Origin: Sulfuricella sp035530375
GTDB lineage: Bacteria > Pseudomonadota > Gammaproteobacteria > Burkholderiales > Sulfuricellaceae
DNA: 53,272 nucleotides
NCBI GenBank assembly: GCA_035530375.1
Contig: DATKUY010000001.1
Span: 1 to 53,272, forward strand
Direction of reading: 5' to 3'
Position numbers and translations under genes: made by a program
Part shown: one piece after another, positions 41,332-48,684 of the stretch
How the letters are laid out: each line of letters opens with the position of its first letter
Numbering within the stretch: position 1 is the stretch's first letter
Notes under the pieces: generated by a model
What the model saw: the letters and a program-made list of their open reading frames with translations, nothing else
Databases searched by the model: none
What the model was told of the DNA's origin: nothing

Positions 41332-43518
41332 ATGGGCCTGTCACACAACCATTTGTCCACCCGCATCACCCTTGCCGGGCTGGCTTTGGTGTTGGGCATG
41401 GCGCTGCTGCTGTTCACTTTGGTGGATCGTCACCGACGGGAAAATCTGCTGGTCGAAAGCAGGGCGGAACTGGACGACAGCCTCCGGCTGTATGACACAA
41501 GGATGCGCCAGACCGTCGAAACCCTGCGTCAGGATGTCGTATTTCTCTCCCGGACGCCCCCCGTATCCGGCATCCGCCGCGCCAGCCGGAATGGCGGCAT
41601 TGACCCGCTGGACGGCAATACCGCCGAGAAATGGAAAACGCGGCTACAGGAAATTTTCGCTGCATTCTCCGATGCGCATCCCAACTATTACCAGATTCGC
41701 TACATCGGGGTAGCGGACGGCGGCAGGGAAATCGTCCGGGTCGTCCGCAAAAACGGCCATGTCAGCGTGGTGCCCGAAAATCGGCTCCAACGCAAAGCCG
41801 ACCGCGACTATTTCAAGGCCACCATAAAATTGCCCGAGAAGGAAACATTTCTTTCCGAAATCAACCTCAACCAGGAAGCCGGGCAAATCGAAGAACCCCA
41901 TGTCCGCACCCTGAGCGCCCTCACGCCGATTTACGCACCGGATGGCAGCGTCTTCGGCATGATGTCCATCAACATGGATGTCGGGGCTTTACTCGACACC
42001 GCCTCCGTCACGCATCCGCCTTTTATCCGGAGCTACCTGACGAACATGAAAGGCGATTACCTGGTTCATCCCGATCCCGGCCAGAGCTTCGGTTTCGAGC
42101 TCGGCAAAAAACGGCTGATCCAGCAGGATTTTCCTGGATTGGCCGCGCTATTCGAAGGTAACACTCCCGACCACTGGTCGTTGCACCCCATCCAGGCCCC
42201 TACCGGCCGCGTATATGTTGCTGCTGAACGCATCCATTACGACCCACGCCAGCAAGGGCATTTCATCGCACTCGTCCACGTCATGCCGGACAGCGTCGTG
42301 GAAAAGCAGATTGCGCCGGAGCGCCGTCAGATCGTTTGGATCGTCCTGGTTTCAACCCTGCTGATACTCGGCCTGGTTTTTGTCATCATCAAGCGGCTGT
42401 TCCTGCCGCTACGCAACTTTACCGAAGCCGCCAACATCATTGCGACGGGAAGATACGACGCCAGGCTGCCCGATATATCGGGCGGCGAAATCGGTTCCCT
42501 GGCAACCGCCTTCAGCGTCATGCAGGATCGCGTCAGCGAGCGCGAGCGGGACTACCAGCAACTCACCGGCATCCTGGAACAACGGGTAAAAGAACGCACC
42601 GTCGAGCTCGAAGCCAGGCAAGCCGACCTGAGCCTCGCCGCCAGCGTGTTCCACAACACCATGGAGGGCATCCTGATTACCGACGCGAACGGCATCATCA
42701 TCTCGGTCAACCCGGCTTTTACCGAGATTACCGGCTATAGCGCCGAGGAAGCGATTGACCATAAACCCAGCCTTATCCGCTCCGACCACCATGGCCCGGC
42801 GTTTTATCGCTCGCTGTGGGATACCCTGTTGCGCGAGGGACGCTGGCAAGGTGAAATCTGGAACCGGCGCAAGAACGGCGAGGCCTTTCTGGAGCGGCTG
42901 ACGATCAATAAAATCGACGGGCCGGATGGCAAGCCGGTACGTTATGTCGCCGTATTCAACGACATTACCGAAATGCATCGCAAGGACGAACACATCCGCC
43001 ATCAGGCCTTTCATGATGCGCTCACCGGCCTGCCCAACCGTGCGCTCCTGCTCGACCGCATGGCGCACAGCCTTGAAATCGCGCGGCGCGAAAATTACCG
43101 CATCTGTTTGATGTTCATCGACCTGGATCGTTTCAAGCCCGTCAATGACACGCTGGGCCATGATGTCGGCGATGCCCTGTTGCAGGAAGTGTCGCACCGT
43201 CTGACCGGTTGCCTGCGCAGCGCGGACACTGTTGCCCGCCTGGGCGGCGACGAATTTGTCATCATGATGGAACGAACGGAGGAAGTGGAAGACTGCACGC
43301 CCCTTGCGAAAAAAGTCATTGCCACCCTGTCGGAAGCCATGACCGTCTGCGGTCACGACATCCAGATCGGCGCCTCGATCGGCATCGCCAGCTTCCCGGA
43401 CGACGGCACGGATGTGGCCACCCTGATGAAGCACGCGGATGCCGCGATGTATAGCGCGAAATCGGCGGGGCGGGGAGTGTTTCGCTTTTTTCAGCCCGCC
43501 ATGGCAGGCGATGCCTAG
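41332..43518 (+). CDS. dCache/HAMP/PAS/GGDEF diguanylate cyclase
   Basis: A 728-residue membrane sensor. N-terminal helix (about 12-33), periplasmic double-Cache region (to about 330), second helix (IVWIVLVSTLLILGLVFVII), HAMP (about 360-412), PAS (about 435-555, GILITDANGIIISVNPAFTEITGY) and a GGDEF domain at the end. The active site GGDEF is intact (638-642, ARLGGDEFVIM) and FIDLDRFKPVNDTLGH precedes it. It should make c-di-GMP. No EAL domain. ATG 41332 is chosen; TTG 41317 is also possible. Its end overlaps the end of the FmdB-like gene by 4 bases. Confidence 0.9.
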   Translation: MGLSHNHLSTRITLAGLALVLGMALLLFTLVDRHRRENLLVESRAELDDSLRLYDTRMRQTVETLRQDVVFLSRTPPVSGIRRASRNGGIDPLDGNTAEKWKTRLQEIFAAFSDAHPNYYQIRYIGVADGGREIVRVVRKNGHVSVVPENRLQRKADRDYFKATIKLPEKETFLSEINLNQEAGQIEEPHVRTLSALTPIYAPDGSVFGMMSINMDVGALLDTASVTHPPFIRSYLTNMKGDYLVHPDPGQSFGFELGKKRLIQQDFPGLAALFEGNTPDHWSLHPIQAPTGRVYVAAERIHYDPRQQGHFIALVHVMPDSVVEKQIAPERRQIVWIVLVSTLLILGLVFVIIKRLFLPLRNFTEAANIIATGRYDARLPDISGGEIGSLATAFSVMQDRVSERERDYQQLTGILEQRVKERTVELEARQADLSLAASVFHNTMEGILITDANGIIISVNPAFTEITGYSAEEAIDHKPSLIRSDHHGPAFYRSLWDTLLREGRWQGEIWNRRKNGEAFLERLTINKIDGPDGKPVRYVAVFNDITEMHRKDEHIRHQAFHDALTGLPNRALLLDRMAHSLEIARRENYRICLMFIDLDRFKPVNDTLGHDVGDALLQEVSHRLTGCLRSADTVARLGGDEFVIMMERTEEVEDCTPLAKKVIATLSEAMTVCGHDIQIGASIGIASFPDDGTDVATLMKHADAAMYSAKSAGRGVFRFFQPAMAGDA

Positions 43519-43745
43519 CGGCGTGGCCGTTCCGACGGTTTGTAATTGCTGAAATGCCCTTCGCGTGCGGCCTGGGTTCTGGCGCGCTCCACCATGCCCC
43601 CGGTCTGGCTTGGGGGAGCTGGCATGGAGACCCGTTTTTCCAGCACTTCGCTGCCACAGGACGGGCAGACCGGAATAAGGGATGATCTGACCAACAGTTC
43701 GAAAGTGCTGTTGCAGGCGGTACAACGATAGTCATAAAGCGGCAT
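43515..43745 (-). CDS. FmdB-family zinc-ribbon protein (copy 2)
   Basis: A 76-residue protein: MPLYDYRCTACNSTFELLVRSSLIPVC then CPSC, two CxxC pairs. It is highly similar to the gene at 23042-23281, with the same QAAREGHFSNYKPSERPR ending. Convergent with, and overlapping the stop of, the GGDEF gene. Role unknown. Confidence 0.83.
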   Translation of the reverse strand: MPLYDYRCTACNSTFELLVRSSLIPVCPSCGSEVLEKRVSMPAPPSQTGGMVERARTQAAREGHFSNYKPSERPRR

Positions 43746-43754
43746 GTCACTTCC

Positions 43755-43885
43755 TCAATCTGAGAGGGGATTGCGATACACCATCATGGCGGATTCGCAA
43801 AAACCCGGGGGGTTATAAAAATAGGGCGGAACGAGTTCGTTCAGCCGGTTCGCCAGCAGCATCACAGTGTCGCGCTGCTGGCTTG
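43755..43885 (-). pseudogene. GNAT acetyltransferase 3' remnant
   Basis: On the minus strand the frame ends MLLANRLNELVPPYFYN...PGFCESAMMVYRNPLSD. It matches the end of the full GNAT gene at 44288-44737 (TLLADRDNGPAMRFYE...LGFRESAMMVYRYS). Bases 43780-43797 and 44307-44325 share catcatggcggattcgc. The rest of the gene is absent, so this is a duplicated 3' fragment. Confidence 0.6.
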
Positions 43886-43901
43886 AGAAAAAGGAGCTGC
43901 A

Positions 43902-44252
43902 ATGAAAATCGACTGGACTGAATCGCTGCCCGCCGAGTTCGCCACCGACGTGGTTGCCCCGGCAAGAATAAGCACACATGCCGAGCCATCGGCTCATGCG
44001 GAAAAAGGGCAAGGCTACGACGAGTGGGACGAACACTGCTTCTACCACCACGCCTACAGCTTGACCGCCGACCAGTTGGATGATGAAGACAACTTTGTGG
44101 AGAGCGTAACCTACTTCGAAAAAGCCAGGGCATGGCGCCTGAAGGATGGCCGTTGGCTCAGCTACCTCTACCGCGCCGGGGAGGAAGGAGCCTGCCGGCA
44201 GCGCAGGGAACAGCCGAAGTACGAACTAACGCCTTCGAACCCGTTCGCCTGA
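43902..44252 (+). CDS. Unknown 116-residue protein
   Basis: A soluble, acidic protein (DEWDEHCFYHHAYSLTADQLDDEDNFVESVTYFEKARAW). No motif recognised. Its AAGGAG ribosome site is 7 bases before ATG 43902. It lies alone on the plus strand between a GNAT 3' remnant and the full GNAT gene. It could be a regulator or a small effector; nothing more can be said. Confidence 0.6.
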   Translation: MKIDWTESLPAEFATDVVAPARISTHAEPSAHAEKGQGYDEWDEHCFYHHAYSLTADQLDDEDNFVESVTYFEKARAWRLKDGRWLSYLYRAGEEGACRQRREQPKYELTPSNPFA

Positions 44253-44287
44253 CGATCACGACCCAAGCCGGCGGCAGCATGTAGCCG

Positions 44288-44737
44288 TCACGAATAACGG
44301 TAAACCATCATGGCGGATTCGCGGAAACCGAGTTTCTCATAGAAGCGCATGGCCGGGCCGTTGTCACGGTCCGCCAGCAGCGTAACCCGCGGCAAGCCCT
44401 GCTGCTTTGCCCAGCCCAGGACGTGATTCACCAGCATCCTGCCCAGCCCGCCGCCGCGATGCGGCTCTGCCACGATCACGTCCTCCAGGATCAGCACAAG
44501 GCAGCCTTCGGCGGTGCTGGCCGTGATCAGCGCGTTCGCCATGCCGATGATCCGCTCTTCGCTGCGCAGCACGAAAATGCGCCCCAGCGCCGGATTTTCG
44601 ACGATCAGGCGCAGACCGGCGGCCTGCTTGGCGGCATCGGGCTGGAAGTCGCTTTCCAGGGTAAACAACTGCGCGAGCAGCGGCACCAGCGCCGGGATGT
44701 CGGCAAGTTCAGCCTCGGTGATTCGGCAACGCTGCAT
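44288..44737 (-). CDS. GNAT-family N-acetyltransferase
   Basis: A 149-residue acetyltransferase. The acetyl-CoA loop is EPHRGGGLGRMLVNHVL (about 95-111, the Q/R-x2-G-x-G/A type), followed by the C-terminal DNGPAMRFYEKLGFRESAMMVYR, typical of this family. The ATG (44737) starts immediately after the TGA of the SIR2-like gene (0-base gap), so it is translationally coupled. The target is unknown, perhaps a nitrogenase-linked protein. It is the last gene of the nifB operon. Confidence 0.88.
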   Translation of the reverse strand: MQRCRITEAELADIPALVPLLAQLFTLESDFQPDAAKQAAGLRLIVENPALGRIFVLRSEERIIGMANALITASTAEGCLVLILEDVIVAEPHRGGGLGRMLVNHVLGWAKQQGLPRVTLLADRDNGPAMRFYEKLGFRESAMMVYRYS

Positions 44738-45580
44738 TCAGGCGGCGGCCTGCAACCCATAAAGCGCGACGAATAAATCCGCCGGGGTCATGTCGAGGCG
44801 CTGGATGTTCTGCTCTTCCAGGAACTTGACCTCGTTTTTGGTCAGTTCGCCCGGCAGCACCGCCCAGTGCGGGCCGTCACCGGAGCGCTTCATGATCTGG
44901 CGGGCATAGGCGCGTTCGAGCTGGTTGCGGAAATGGCAGCCGACGAAGAGGAAGCTGCGGCCGGTGCGCAGAGCCTGCACGCGCGGCGGAATCGGGGTCT
45001 GAATGTCGATCTCGGTCAGCACCTCGACAAAGTCCGAATCCGAGACGATGAAATTGGCGGAAGGCGCGATCGAGCCGAACGGCTTGTAGAGCACGGTTTC
45101 CCATTCCTTCGCTTGCGATTCGTCGCCTTCCGAGCCGTCGGCGCAGTAATATTTTACCCAGATATCGCGGTGCTCGGCGCGGCTCACGCCCTGGATCTGG
45201 CCCCAGCTCGGGCGCCCCGCCAGCGCGGCCTGAGCGGCGGCGTCGTACCAGGTATCCACCAGCAGCGGCAGATTCGGCAGGGAGGCGAAGTAGCGGTGCA
45301 AGGCGGAAGGGACAACCGGCGGTTGAAAAACTTCTTTCATCACCGCGACCAGCGTTTTGCGGTGCTTGAAGTTCTCGATGTACTGCGCCGTTGCCGTCAT
45401 GTTGGCGCGGATCTTGAACGGCACGGTCACCCTGGCCGAAAGGCGGCTCGCCAGGCCCTCGAAGGTGGACGGAACCAGGCTTTCTCCACTCCGGTCCAGC
45501 AGCTCCGGCCCCAGATAGGGCACCACATTTCCCGCGCCCAAGGCCGCGGCGATTTCATGCATTATGGCGTCCATGCTCAT
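44738..45580 (-). CDS. SIR2-like protein in the nifB operon
   Basis: A 280-residue protein with a SIR2-like fold. Visible are the NAD-loop-like LGAGNVVPYLGP (about 14-25), a TNYD-like position changed to VDTWYD (about 108-113), and RSFLFVGCHFRNQL (about 208-221), which matches the SIR2-like lfiGfsl segment. The place where SIR2-like proteins have K-x-H-G reads K-P-F-G (166-169), so the catalytic His seems absent. It may bind rather than cleave NAD+. Its start overlaps the nifT stop (ATGA) and the GNAT gene follows with no gap. Confidence 0.7.
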   Translation of the reverse strand: MSMDAIMHEIAAALGAGNVVPYLGPELLDRSGESLVPSTFEGLASRLSARVTVPFKIRANMTATAQYIENFKHRKTLVAVMKEVFQPPVVPSALHRYFASLPNLPLLVDTWYDAAAQAALAGRPSWGQIQGVSRAEHRDIWVKYYCADGSEGDESQAKEWETVLYKPFGSIAPSANFIVSDSDFVEVLTEIDIQTPIPPRVQALRTGRSFLFVGCHFRNQLERAYARQIMKRSGDGPHWAVLPGELTKNEVKFLEEQNIQRLDMTPADLFVALYGLQAAA

Positions 45581-45786
45581 TCTCCGAGTTTTCGCGCTTC
45601 CACCGTCAAAGGCAGCCGGGTTTCCGCTGCCATCTCCGGCAGCGCGAATTTCCAGCCGTTGGCGAGGGTCACCACGCCACCCCACATCTCCGGCTTCTCC
45701 ATCTCGACGATGGGCTCCTCCAGGTCTTTTTTTGCTATATAGGCGGTCAGTTCGCCGCTTGCGGCCTTACGGATCATCACTTTCAT
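45577..45786 (-). CDS. nifT: NifT/FixU
   Basis: A 69-residue small nif protein: MKVMIRKAASGELTAYIAKKDLEEPIVEMEKPEMWGGVVTLANGW..., exactly the NifT/FixU pattern (the EKPE-x-WGG-x-VTLANGW core). Its role is not settled; it is dispensable in some diazotrophs. It overlaps both nifZ and the SIR2-like gene (ATGA). Confidence 0.95.
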   Translation of the reverse strand: MKVMIRKAASGELTAYIAKKDLEEPIVEMEKPEMWGGVVTLANGWKFALPEMAAETRLPLTVEARKLGE

Positions 45787-46079
45787 CGGTTTTCTCCCAG
45801 AATCTCCTGCTTTTCGGCCGTATCCAGCTCGCGCGCCTTCATGCCTACGATGTAGCCGCGCTCGTAGAAATCCACGCCATAGATGTAAAACTGCTGAAGG
45901 AAGGTGCCGATGCTCGCCACGTAGCCCACGTCGCCCTTCTTCACCAGCACGTCGCCGATATCCTTGCCGGGAAAGGTACCGTCATTGCGGACGTTCATCA
46001 GCGAGAGCACCTTCTGGCCGTATTCGAACTGCGGCGGCCCGTCGATCTCGACCACATCGCTGTCGCGGCTGATTTTCAT
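45783..46079 (-). CDS. nifZ: NifZ, P-cluster assembly protein
   Basis: NifZ helps to mature the second P-cluster of NifDK. The 98-residue protein shows the family sequence FEYGQKVLSLMNVRNDGTFPGKDIGDVLVKKGDVGYVASIGTFLQQFYIYGVDFYERGYIVGM. It lies 48 bases after the HesB/IscA-like gene and overlaps nifT by 4 bases. Confidence 0.95.
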   Translation of the reverse strand: MKISRDSDVVEIDGPPQFEYGQKVLSLMNVRNDGTFPGKDIGDVLVKKGDVGYVASIGTFLQQFYIYGVDFYERGYIVGMKARELDTAEKQEILGENR

Positions 46080-46127
46080 CCTTGCTTCTCCTCACGCTCG
46101 CTCGGATTCTTCAAGCCCGACAGGCGT

Positions 46128-46517
46128 CTAGCCACGACCGATGCGGTCTATGCTGATTGCCGTCACGCCCGGAGCCGATCCAATGGCCGCGCTACTGCTG
46201 CTGCAACTGCCGCCGCAGGCGCTGCGCGCATTAGGGTTGAAGAACTTGAACCCGGTTTCCATCATGCTGTCGGCAAAGTCTACGATGCAGCCATTCAGCA
46301 AGTCGCGGCTGGGTTGGGGCATGAACACCCGGAGACCTTCCCGCTCGATCACGTAATCGCCGAAATGCGGCGCGCCCTCGACCGAAAACTCCGAACTCAG
46401 CCCGGAACAACCGCCGGGGCTCACCACCAAACGAAACCCCGCCGTCGCACCGGCATTGCCGATGCGGACCATGCGGCGCATGAAGTTTTCCGCCATGAGT
46501 GTAATAGTCAGGTCCAT
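46128..46517 (-). CDS. HesB/IscA-like iron-sulfur carrier
   Basis: A 129-residue A-type iron-sulfur carrier. The three conserved cysteines are visible: one in SPGGCSGL (about 37) and two in ACGGSC (about 99-102). The family transfers Fe-S clusters to apoproteins; here it is probably for NifB, NifH or cofactor assembly. GGGGGA lies before ATG 46517. It follows fdxN by 12 bases. Confidence 0.85.
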   Translation of the reverse strand: MDLTITLMAENFMRRMVRIGNAGATAGFRLVVSPGGCSGLSSEFSVEGAPHFGDYVIEREGLRVFMPQPSRDLLNGCIVDFADSMMETGFKFFNPNARSACGGSCSSSSAAIGSAPGVTAISIDRIGRG

Positions 46518-46529
46518 GATCGTCCCCCT

Positions 46530-46742
46530 TCAGGCCGCGTAGCGCGGCAGGCTCTTGTCGATCACCACACAGCCGTCCACCGGGCAGACCTCGACGCACT
46601 GCGGGTCTTCGCCCTCGCATTCGGTGCATTTTTTCGCCTCGATGATGTAGGTGCCGTTCTTCTCCCGAATGGCGACATTGGGGCAAACCGGCTCGCAGGC
46701 GGTGCAGGCGGTGCAGGTGGAAGAGATGATTTTGTAAGGCAT
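46530..46742 (-). CDS. fdxN: Nif 2[4Fe-4S] ferredoxin FdxN
   Basis: A 70-residue ferredoxin: CTACTACEPVCP (Cys10, 13, 16, 20) and CTECEGEDPQCVEVCP give two [4Fe-4S] sites. FdxN is usually just after nifB and gives electrons to NifB or nitrogenase. ATG 46742 has AAGGAG upstream. A family B repeat spacer lies between it and nifB. Confidence 0.93.
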   Translation of the reverse strand: MPYKIISSTCTACTACEPVCPNVAIREKNGTYIIEAKKCTECEGEDPQCVEVCPVDGCVVIDKSLPRYAA

Positions 46743-46784
46743 GGTTTTCTCCTTGATAATATACAAAAAAACTTCAACAGCTTT

Positions 46785-46908
46785 TTGCCACGGATGAACA
46801 CGGATTAGCACCGATAAACCCCAAATCGCCAGCAACTAGCGACCGGGTATACCGTTAGGCATCGTCGCCTTTGATCCGTGTAAATCCGTGTCCATCCGTG
46901 ACTAAATT
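46785..46908. repeat. Intergenic inverted repeat, family B (cacggat units)
   Basis: The nifB/fdxN spacer. The left arm has gccacggatgaacacggattagcaccgat; the right arm has gatccgtgtaaatccgtgtccatccgtgact. Three cacggat-type units on the left are answered by three atccgtg units on the right. Confidence 0.75.
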
Positions 46909-46917
46909 AATTCTGGC

Positions 46918-48393
46918 TCAAGCCGCCGACACAGCCGGCTGCGCCGTTTCCATGCGCTGCCGGAACCAGGCGATCAGGGATGGCTCGATGTACTCATGGG
47001 CAAAGCTGTCCACTACTTCAAGCCCTGCTGCCGCCAGATCCTTGCGCGGGCACAGGCCGATCTTTGAAACGAATACCGCGGCGCAATCCTTGATGGCGGC
47101 GGTCACGTCCTCCAGGATTTCTTCCTCGCCCCAGCCGCCCTGGCAGTAATTTTCCACCTTGCGATGGCCGACGAACTTGGCCCCTGCGCCACTCAGCTCG
47201 TAAATCTGGAACTCGCTGGCATGGCCGAAATGCTCGTTGATGCGGCTGCCGCCCTTGGTAGTGACGGCCACCAGCACCTTGTCGCTACCCGCCTGACCGG
47301 CCAGGGCCGCCAGTTCCGACGCGCGCGCCGCATCCTGGTCGCGCCGTTCGCGCTCGACGTATTCCCGGTAGGCCTGACGCGGCTCCGGATCGTAGGCGAC
47401 GTCCATCGCCGCAATCTTGTCGGCGCTGAATTCCGCGCCCCTGTCCTCCCCAAGCAACCCTACTGCATCGGCGCGGCACTGGCGGCAGTGGCGCATCAAA
47501 TTCATGCTGCCCTCGCAGCTGTCCTGCAATTCCTTCAACTCCTGCGGCGTCGGGCCGCGCTGGCCGGTCAGGCCGTAATGGGTGCCGTGGGCCGGGTCGG
47601 AGATCAGCGGCATGATGTTGTGGAGGAAGGCGCCGCGCGACTTCACCGCGCGGTTCACTTCCGCCAGATGCAGATCGTTCACGCCGGGAATCATCACCGA
47701 ATTGACCTTGACCAGGATGCCTTTGGCGGTGAGCATCTCAAGCCCTTCCATCTGGCGCTCGGCCAGTATTTTTGCGGCGTCGCGCCCTTTCCAGCGCTTC
47801 CTGTTGAAGTAAATCCACGGGTAAATCAGCTCGCCCACTTCCGGGTCGGTCATGTTGATGGTAATGGTGACGTGATCGACGTTGAGGCCGGCGATGGCAT
47901 CTACGTGATCTGGCAGCGCCAGGCCGTTGGTGGAAAGGCACAGCTTGATGTCCGGCGCCGCTTTCTGGATCAACCCGAAAGTGCGGAAAGTCTTGTCCGG
48001 GTTGGCCAGCGCATCGCCCGGCCCGGCGATGCCGACCACCGAAAGCTGGGGAATTGCCGCCGCCACCGCCAGCACCTTCTTCGCCGCCATCTCCGGCGAA
48101 AGCTTCTCGCTCACCACGCCGGGGCGGCTCTCGTTGGCGCAGTCATATTTGCGGTTACAGTAGTGGCACTGGATGTTGCAAGCAGGCGCCACCGCGATGT
48201 GCATGCGGGCAAAATGGTGGTGGGCCTGCTCGCTGTAGCAGGGGTGATCCTTGACCTTGGCCCACACCTCAGGCGACAGATCGCCCGGCTTGGCGGACGA
48301 ACCGCAACTGGACTTGCCGGAACCGCCTTTCGCGCCGCAACCCGAAGCCGGGGCTGCCTGATGGGCAAAAATGGGAATGACTTTTGGTGGCAT
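46918..48393 (-). CDS. nifB: FeMo-cofactor biosynthesis protein NifB
   Basis: The radical SAM enzyme that makes NifB-co, the Fe8S9C precursor of FeMo-co. The 491-residue protein has the SAM motif CNIQCHYC (Cys72, 76, 79), and the extra N-terminal cysteines (Cys19, Cys30, Cys52) used for other clusters. The C-terminal 130 residues (from VLVAVTTKGGSRINEHFGHASEFQIYEL) are a NifX/NafY domain. It has a sigma54 promoter and NifA site upstream. First gene of the operon down to GNAT. Confidence 0.97.
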   Translation of the reverse strand: MPPKVIPIFAHQAAPASGCGAKGGSGKSSCGSSAKPGDLSPEVWAKVKDHPCYSEQAHHHFARMHIAVAPACNIQCHYCNRKYDCANESRPGVVSEKLSPEMAAKKVLAVAAAIPQLSVVGIAGPGDALANPDKTFRTFGLIQKAAPDIKLCLSTNGLALPDHVDAIAGLNVDHVTITINMTDPEVGELIYPWIYFNRKRWKGRDAAKILAERQMEGLEMLTAKGILVKVNSVMIPGVNDLHLAEVNRAVKSRGAFLHNIMPLISDPAHGTHYGLTGQRGPTPQELKELQDSCEGSMNLMRHCRQCRADAVGLLGEDRGAEFSADKIAAMDVAYDPEPRQAYREYVERERRDQDAARASELAALAGQAGSDKVLVAVTTKGGSRINEHFGHASEFQIYELSGAGAKFVGHRKVENYCQGGWGEEEILEDVTAAIKDCAAVFVSKIGLCPRKDLAAAGLEVVDSFAHEYIEPSLIAWFRQRMETAQPAVSAA

Positions 48394-48426
48394 CGCTTGC
48401 TCCTTGTTGGCTTTTGCTATCCTTTG

Positions 48427-48442
48427 TGCAACAAGCGTGCCA
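48427..48442 (-). promoter_or_regulatory. Sigma54 promoter of nifB
   Basis: On the minus strand TGGCAC-GCTTG-TTGCA, a perfect -24/-12 element, about 33 bases upstream of the nifB ATG. Confidence 0.92.
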
Positions 48443-48498
48443 CGTGGTTATTTCTATTTAATCATTGTGAATACAAGTAGATGCGAAATATGTGGCAT

Positions 48499-48514
48499 TG
48501 TCTTGAATGCGACA
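48499..48514 (-). promoter_or_regulatory. NifA upstream activator site for nifB
   Basis: TGT-CTTGAATGCG-ACA, an exact TGT-N10-ACA, about 56 bases upstream of the -24 box. A second half-like motif (aatgcgaca) follows at about 48536. Confidence 0.8.
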
Positions 48515-48684
48515 AACGTTGAATTGGAAGTGAGGAATGCGACAAGTGGTTAGATCGATTTACAGATATACAACGCTCAATCATTTTGCATATCGAACAA
48601 TTAAGATGGCATTATGATCATCCGTATTATTCAGCAATGAATGCTTGGGCGCATGCGTCCGGCTAATAACTGTTAGAGATCGCG

